NCBI GenBank assembly: GCA_019307805.1
Contig: JAFDIX010000141.1
Coordinates: 1 to 15,552 of the forward strand
Reading direction: 5' to 3'
Source of the DNA: Deltaproteobacteria bacterium
Lineage (GTDB): Bacteria > Desulfobacterota > DSM-4660 > Desulfatiglandales > HGW-15
Length of the DNA: 15,552 bases
The notes beneath the pieces were generated by a model. It worked only from the letters and a program-made list of their open reading frames with translations, ran no database searches and was not told the DNA's origin. Shown here one piece after another: positions 11,866 through 15,552 of the stretch. Position numbers and translations under genes: made by a program. Positions within the stretch are counted from its first letter, which is position 1. Each line of letters starts with the position of its first letter.

Positions 11866-13689
11866 ATGATCTCAGTAAGTCTAAAAAGCCGACCCGCTGT
11901 GGCGGCGTCAGTCGGACCCTTTCAGAAGCTTGATCTCAAGGCAGTCTTGTTTGTAGGCCTGATCTGCTTCCTCATCTTCTGGTCTTTTGGTGGAAAGGCC
12001 CTTGAAAGGAAAGCATATGGCCCGCCTTCCACGGACTACCAGGGCCCCGGTGATCTGGGTGCGGAGATTGTGGTGTGGCAGCCGGTAAACGGTGCAACTG
12101 CGCTAATTGTGGGGCACGTCTTCCCTGATTCTCCGGCACAGCGTGCCGGTCTGAAACCTGGCGACCAGATCGTCGGAATAGATGGTCGGCTCGTGTCGTC
12201 CATGGACATGGCCATGCATATCATTAGCGCCAAGCGGAGTGGCAACTCACTTAAAGTAACCATCAACCGCAACGGCCGGAAAAAAGTGATCTATGTGCGG
12301 TCGAGGAACCCCCTGACGGAAAACCAGAGCCTTAGAAAAAAGGCACTTCAAAACCAGGATTCTTTATTGCCCAGCCAACTCGTAGGGGCTATAGTCTTTT
12401 TAAAGCTGACCATCGTCATGTTTTTGCTGACATACAAGAATATGGTGAACCGGACACTCATTGTTCTCCTGTTTGCAGCGGCCTTTGTGTTTTTGGGGCT
12501 CTTTTTCACAATCTATTCTCCTTTGGATGCCTTTTTCGCCATAAAGTTCAACACCATTTCCCTGTTGCTTGGGATGGGGATTATCTCGATCGTTTTGGGT
12601 GAAGCAGGATTCTTTGATTATGTAGCATATTGGGTTTGCAGGTTTGCGGGAAAAAGCATGGTAAAAATTCTCATCCTCTTTTGTCTTGTTACCTATGCTT
12701 TTTCACTCCTTGTGAACAACTTGGGTACCATCCTCGTCGTGGTGCCAATGACACTGAAACTTGCCGCCATCATGGAGTTTGACCCCAGGCCGCTCATTAT
12801 CGGCGAGATCATCTCTTCGAATCTCGGGGGCGCTTCGACCATGGTGGGCGATTTCCCCAACATGTTGATTTCATCAGAGGCCGGGATCGGATTCAATGAG
12901 TTTCTCATCTACATGATGCCGATCTGCCTGATCCTTCTCGCAATATTGCTTGTCTATCTCAGGCTCAGAATCGCTAATTTTACTCTTCCTGACAAGGAAC
13001 AGGCCATGCGCGCCCAGGTTCAGAGCCCGGAATTTGCCCGTAAGAGACGCAAGGCCTTACGAAGGGCGGTTTTTGTCTTATGCCATGTCATATTCCTTTT
13101 AGTCATTTCCCGAAGGATTTCTTTGAACCCTTCGGCCGTTGCCCTGTTTGGCGGACTGTCACTGTTTCTGTTTTCCGGGATTGATCGAAGCACCCTGATC
13201 AGCAGAGTAGGGTTTAACGATATTCTCTTCTTCATAGGGTTATTTGTTGTGGTGGGAGGATTGGAGGCGTCCGGCCTATTGCAGTATATTTCAGATGGGA
13301 TCACCTTCCTGTCTGGTGGCAAAACATGGCTCTTGTGCCTGATCTTGATGTGGTCGGCCGCCCTTTTGACCGCCTTTTTGAATGCTGGTCCCACAACGGC
13401 CATGTTTTTCCCCGTTGTGCTGGGGTGTAATGTGATGCCGCCTCATCACATCATCTGGTGGGCACTCTCGCTGGGTGTCCTAGCCGGCTCTTGTGCCACT
13501 GTTTTCGGCGCCACGGCAGGCCCGGTGTCCGCCACTCTTGTAGAAAAGTTCAGCTCATCGCACTCCATGAACCTTTCGGGCGGAAACACCATAACATACG
13601 CACAGTTTGCAAGAATCGGGGTTCCTGTGATGTTTTTGTTTCTGTCTGTTTCGAGTGTCTATATTACGTTTTTGTGTTTTCATCTTTGA
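11866..13689 (+). CDS. mamN: MamN transporter with N-terminal PDZ domain
   Basis: A 607-residue protein. A membrane helix (about 26-42) is followed by a PDZ domain (about 65-147, with VFPDSPAQRAGLKPGDQIVG), then a multi-helix ion-transporter region (about 172-607) of the ArsB/NhaD/citrate-transporter superfamily, with motifs LLVNNLGTILVVVPMT, SNLGGASTMVGDFPN and LTAFLNAGPTTAMFFPV. MamN is proposed to export protons from the vesicle during magnetite formation. Alphaproteobacterial MamN is about 440 residues without PDZ, so this is a fusion. The PDZ domain would lie on the luminal or periplasmic side, where it could bind the PDZ-binding partners of MamE or MamP. The start at 11866 follows AGGAAA at some distance, and the gap from mamM is 25 bases. 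Confidence 0.8.
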   Translation: MISVSLKSRPAVAASVGPFQKLDLKAVLFVGLICFLIFWSFGGKALERKAYGPPSTDYQGPGDLGAEIVVWQPVNGATALIVGHVFPDSPAQRAGLKPGDQIVGIDGRLVSSMDMAMHIISAKRSGNSLKVTINRNGRKKVIYVRSRNPLTENQSLRKKALQNQDSLLPSQLVGAIVFLKLTIVMFLLTYKNMVNRTLIVLLFAAAFVFLGLFFTIYSPLDAFFAIKFNTISLLLGMGIISIVLGEAGFFDYVAYWVCRFAGKSMVKILILFCLVTYAFSLLVNNLGTILVVVPMTLKLAAIMEFDPRPLIIGEIISSNLGGASTMVGDFPNMLISSEAGIGFNEFLIYMMPICLILLAILLVYLRLRIANFTLPDKEQAMRAQVQSPEFARKRRKALRRAVFVLCHVIFLLVISRRISLNPSAVALFGGLSLFLFSGIDRSTLISRVGFNDILFFIGLFVVVGGLEASGLLQYISDGITFLSGGKTWLLCLILMWSAALLTAFLNAGPTTAMFFPVVLGCNVMPPHHIIWWALSLGVLAGSCATVFGATAGPVSATLVEKFSSSHSMNLSGGNTITYAQFARIGVPVMFLFLSVSSVYITFLCFHL

Positions 13690-13739
13690 TTCCGGCCTGT
13701 CCGGGTTGGGTTGTTTGAATTGGGTATGAGGAGAGCATA

Positions 13740-14114
13740 ATAAAAGAGAAACTAAAATGTGAAACATGCCAGTTTAGGGGCTATAGTTCCTATTTTTGCA
13801 GGGCACATTTAACAAGGGTCACTCAGAAGGACTGTAAGGACTGCAGATCCTATCGTTTCCTCAGACGAGCGGGAAAAGCCGCTGCCCTCGGTGCAGGGGC
13901 CGGGGCGCTGGCGGCGTTTGTGGGTATCGGGGTGGCCCCCGCAGTTGGCATCAAGGCCGCCATTGGGCACGTAGCGGCTGCCCAGCTGACTGCTGGAGGG
14001 GGGGTGGTCGGCGCAGGTGTTAATGTGTTCAGAAAAACAAGAAAAGCGAGATTTGGAGGCGAACAAGGAAAGAAGAAACGTATTCTTTTACCTTTATATC
14101 TTAAAAGGAGTTAG
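13740..14114 (+). CDS. Cys-rich/Gly-rich membrane protein, possibly with a non-AUG start
   Basis: The open frame from about 13719 to 14114 holds a Cys region (KCETCQ, FCRAH, KDCKDC: C7, C10, C20, C32, C35), which looks like a small metal-binding knot, followed by a Gly/Ala-rich hydrophobic segment (ALGAGAGALAAFVGIGVAPAVG) and a basic tail. No ATG, GTG or TTG occurs upstream of the cysteines in this frame. The AGGAG at 13728-13732 sits seven bases before the ATA at 13740, so an ATA start is my best guess. Otherwise the start is a GTG at 13920, which loses the Cys region. Gly-rich magnetosome membrane proteins (MamD, MamG and Mms6 types) are suggestive but not a proven match. Confidence in the coding frame is better than in the start. 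Confidence 0.5.
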   Translation: MKEKLKCETCQFRGYSSYFCRAHLTRVTQKDCKDCRSYRFLRRAGKAAALGAGAGALAAFVGIGVAPAVGIKAAIGHVAAAQLTAGGGVVGAGVNVFRKTRKARFGGEQGKKKRILLPLYLKRS

Positions 14115-14117
14115 AAG

Positions 14118-14462
14118 ATGGAAGAACAAGTGACAGACTACGAAAGAGCAAAAAGGACTATCCGCACAAAACAGGCTCGCGAAGCAGCGGTAGAGTTCGA
14201 CATGGATGAATTTGATCAGGACAGGTTTGAGAACTCTGGAAGAGCGTTGGGGTTTGGCGATTTCACCCAAATCGGCGCCAAGGTGCTGATTGGTGGGGGA
14301 CTGGGTCTGTTGGCGGGAGTGGCCGCCATTGCAGTGACGGCCAGCGCCGCGGAGGTGATTCTGGCGGGGGCCATAACCAAAGTTGCGGGGGTGGTAGGAG
14401 GCGCCACCGGCCTTTCTTTGGGTATAAGAAAACTCACGAAAAAGAAGAGAACAGGAGTCTAG
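14118..14462 (+). CDS. Gly-rich membrane protein (114 aa)
   Basis: An acidic N-terminal part (EFDMDEFDQDRFENSG) precedes a Gly/Ala-rich hydrophobic region (about 52-104) containing KVLIGGGLGLLAGVAAIAV and KVAGVVGGATGLSLGI, ending in a basic tail. The composition recalls Gly-Leu-rich magnetosome proteins such as Mms6 and MamD. The acidic stretch could interact with iron or crystal surfaces, which is inference. A good AAAGGAG lies nine bases before the ATG and overlaps the end of the previous gene. It is related in plan to the preceding 124-aa protein, suggesting a paralogous or cooperating pair. Confidence 0.65.
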   Translation: MEEQVTDYERAKRTIRTKQAREAAVEFDMDEFDQDRFENSGRALGFGDFTQIGAKVLIGGGLGLLAGVAAIAVTASAAEVILAGAITKVAGVVGGATGLSLGIRKLTKKKRTGV

Positions 14463-14472
14463 AAAAGGCACT

Positions 14473-14736
14473 ATGAAGCTCGAAGAAGAAATCATAGACT
14501 CGGTTGAGTGTCGCGAGTGCCACAGCCGGATGGAACTTCTCAGGGTAAAAAAACACCCGGGCAGATGGCCACTTGTGCTTATGATCTCCGGGGTGGCCTG
14601 TTGCCTGTTCTTTGTTGGGGCGTTGATCGGGATTCCGTTGCTGTTGCTGGGGATCTACACGGCCACGGCCAAAGAGACCATGCGCCATTGTCCCAACTGC
14701 GGCCACTATTTCAAAGTGTGGGTGCAGGCGGAGTGA
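14473..14736 (+). CDS. Two-helix membrane protein with split CxxC pairs (87 aa)
   Basis: The N-terminal CRECH (C13, C16) and C-terminal HCPNCGHYF (CxxC) flank one long or two short membrane helices (about 32-62). This split arrangement resembles zinc-ribbon membrane proteins of the LITAF-like type, in which the two halves of a zinc site meet across a membrane insertion. CRECH also matches the heme-binding CxxCH pattern, but the paired C-terminal CPNCG favours a metal ribbon. The ATG at 14473 lies 10 bases after the previous stop, and the gene ends 37 bases before the convergent ferredoxin gene's stop. Confidence 0.65.
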   Translation: MKLEEEIIDSVECRECHSRMELLRVKKHPGRWPLVLMISGVACCLFFVGALIGIPLLLLGIYTATAKETMRHCPNCGHYFKVWVQAE

Positions 14737-14737
14737 G

Positions 14738-14758
14738 CTAAAGTTACTAGAACTTTAG
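14738..14758. terminator. AT-rich inverted repeat between convergent genes
   Basis: CTAAAGTT and AACTTTAG pair perfectly over eight bases with a five-base loop, exactly between the two convergent stop codons. It lacks U-tracts on either side, so it may be a weak bidirectional terminator. Confidence 0.45.
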
Positions 14759-14773
14759 GCACTTTAAACGTGA

Positions 14774-15211
14774 TTAATTTTTCTTGGTTTTGGCACGTCC
14801 GGTTTGGATTAGTTCAACAGCCCCTGTGATACAAAACAAGGTGCATGTGCCACATCCGACACAAAGCTTGGGATCCACCTGGCAATAGACGGTGGGAAAG
14901 ACGAGGCCTTTCTTGATGATACTTATGGCTTCCTGGGGACAATTCAAAAAGCAGGTTTTGCATCCGGCACAAATATCGCTATCGATTCTGGCCTTGGCCC
15001 CTTTTTCCCCTTTACGTTTTTTGGGAGACCGATTCCCTTGGGGGTCGATGATGGCTCCCTGTGGGCAGGTGTCAAAGCAGGTGCCACATTCTTGACAGAG
15101 GAATGGGTCAATGTCAAAGCGGTCCTTGATTTTGCCATCAATGGCATCTTCCGGGCATCTTTTGGCGCAGAGGCCACAGCCCTTGCAGTCTTCGCTGATC
15201 TGGTAGGTCAT
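14774..15211 (-). CDS. Polyferredoxin with four [4Fe-4S] motifs
   Basis: A 145-residue soluble protein with four four-cysteine motifs: CKGCGLCAKRCP (C9-C19), CQECGTCFDTCP (C39-C49), CAGCKTCFLNCP (C81-C91) and CVGCGTCTLFC (C117-C127, no following Pro), plus a lone C110. This predicts up to four [4Fe-4S] clusters in two ferredoxin-like halves joined by a basic linker (RSPKKRKGEKGAK). The likely role is cytoplasmic electron transfer. By position it could serve the NapH-like protein or feed magnetosome redox chemistry, but it is on the opposite strand and may be independent. Ferredoxins of this kind occur among the Mad genes of deltaproteobacterial clusters; I give no symbol. The ATG at 15211 has no strong ribosome binding site. 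Confidence 0.85.
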   Translation of the reverse strand: MTYQISEDCKGCGLCAKRCPEDAIDGKIKDRFDIDPFLCQECGTCFDTCPQGAIIDPQGNRSPKKRKGEKGAKARIDSDICAGCKTCFLNCPQEAISIIKKGLVFPTVYCQVDPKLCVGCGTCTLFCITGAVELIQTGRAKTKKN

Positions 15212-15257
15212 GAAAAAAAGCTCTTGTTTTTTTGATGTTAAAATAGGAACATTTTGT

Positions 15258-15287
15258 CAGGTGAACTCACGACGGTTGAGTCGCCTG
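15258..15287. promoter_or_regulatory. Interrupted palindrome in the ferredoxin leader
   Basis: CAGG...ACTCA and TGAGT...CCTG pair around a seven-base centre with small internal asymmetry. It lies 47-76 bases upstream of the ferredoxin start, so it could be an operator or leader hairpin. The rest of 15212-15538 holds no gene I can support, only the sigma-54-like site at 15418. Confidence 0.35.
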
Positions 15288-15417
15288 ATCCAAATACGCA
15301 CGCAATTGCTATTTTAAAGCAGTGAAAAAGTCAAGGAACTAACTTCTTGGTAGAAAAAGAAAGGGGTGAGAGCGGAGTGTTTGCAATAGGTTGGGATAAT
15401 TCAAAACGCTAAGCATG

Positions 15418-15434
15418 TTGGCATGGATGTTGCC
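15418..15434 (+). promoter_or_regulatory. Sigma-54 (RpoN) type promoter
   Basis: TTGGCATGGATGTTGCC matches the -24/-12 consensus TGGCACG-N4-TTGC with one mismatch. The GG (15420-15421) and GC (15432-15433) are 10 bases apart as required. A start near 15445 would give a leader of about 95 bases before the ATG at 15539. It depends on an upstream activator that cannot be identified here. Confidence 0.5.
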
Positions 15435-15538
15435 TTTTCAAATTTCTTTGGTAACACGCCGGCATGTGTTTAGCGGCACGAATTCCTTAGGTTGGTCGTA
15501 GGTCAGGAACAAACTGCAGAACACAGGGGGTGAAAACT

Positions 15539-15552
15539 ATGAAAACTATATC
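15539..15552 (+). CDS. Start of a gene leaving the right edge
   Basis: An ATG at 15539 (MKTI...) is preceded by GGGGGTG six to twelve bases upstream and by the sigma-54-like promoter. Only four codons are visible, so nothing can be said of the product. Confidence 0.4.

Noticed and set aside
14509..14523. CRECH as a heme c site in the 87-aa protein
   Set aside because: A matching CPNCG pair beyond the membrane helix makes a metal-binding ribbon more likely, and the usual magnetochrome surroundings are missing.
14892..15095. Plus-strand frames opposite the ferredoxin gene
   Set aside because: They are antisense shadows; the minus strand shows four complete cysteine motifs.

Overview
This window is a magnetosome gene cluster from a magnetotactic bacterium, most likely of the deltaproteobacterial (Desulfobacterota) type. 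Recognisable genes are mamQ, mamB, a MamP-type magnetochrome/PDZ protein, a MamE/MamO-type protease fused to a TauE-like permease, a second degenerate protease, mamL, mamM and mamN. They are mixed with redox genes (a NapH-like membrane iron-sulfur protein, a four-cluster ferredoxin and a possible b-type membrane cytochrome) and small membrane proteins. The assignment to the deltaproteobacterial group is inferred from the gene content and domain arrangements. No rRNA, tRNA or housekeeping marker is present to fix the taxonomy.

Layout, left to right. Positions 1-554 hold mamQ in two pieces pointing in opposite directions: the N-terminal half on the minus strand and the C-terminal half on the plus strand. 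A long plus-strand series follows: a histidine-bearing membrane protein (594-1088), a 43-aa membrane peptide (1134-1265), mamB (1262-2131), mamP (2145-3131) with a frameshifted NifX-like tail (to 3549), and a three-PDZ/NifX-like protein (3563-5332). Then come a 7-bp minisatellite, the intact protease/magnetochrome/TauE gene (5641-7461), a pseudo-protease (7475-8341) and a second minisatellite of the same kind. Next are two small membrane genes (8507-8668, 8811-9182), the second followed by 63-bp repeats with in-frame UGA codons, and then a NapH-like gene (9442-10287), a 111-aa gene, mamL, mamM and a PDZ-mamN fusion (11866-13689). Three small Gly/Cys-rich membrane genes (13740-14736) close the plus-strand series. 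A convergent ferredoxin gene lies on the minus strand (14774-15211). At the right edge a sigma-54-like promoter precedes the start of a gene that leaves the window.

How the genes may work together (family knowledge plus inference): MamQ, MamB and MamL act in magnetosome membrane formation, and MamB/MamM/MamN in metal and proton transport. The magnetochrome and PDZ proteins and the protease act in iron redox control and crystal maturation. The iron-sulfur and possible heme membrane proteins could supply electrons.

The most notable features are the inverted mamQ halves; a mamP-NifX gene broken by a 101-nt loss inside a tandem repeat; MamE-type functions spread over several polypeptides; a PDZ domain fused to MamN; a MamM-position transporter lacking usual metal ligands; three in-phase UGA codons in coding-like 63-bp repeats; and paired GTGAGTG minisatellites flanking the protease genes. 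The main novelty is in domain rearrangement and repeat-driven gene remodelling within a known system. I see no wholly new system.
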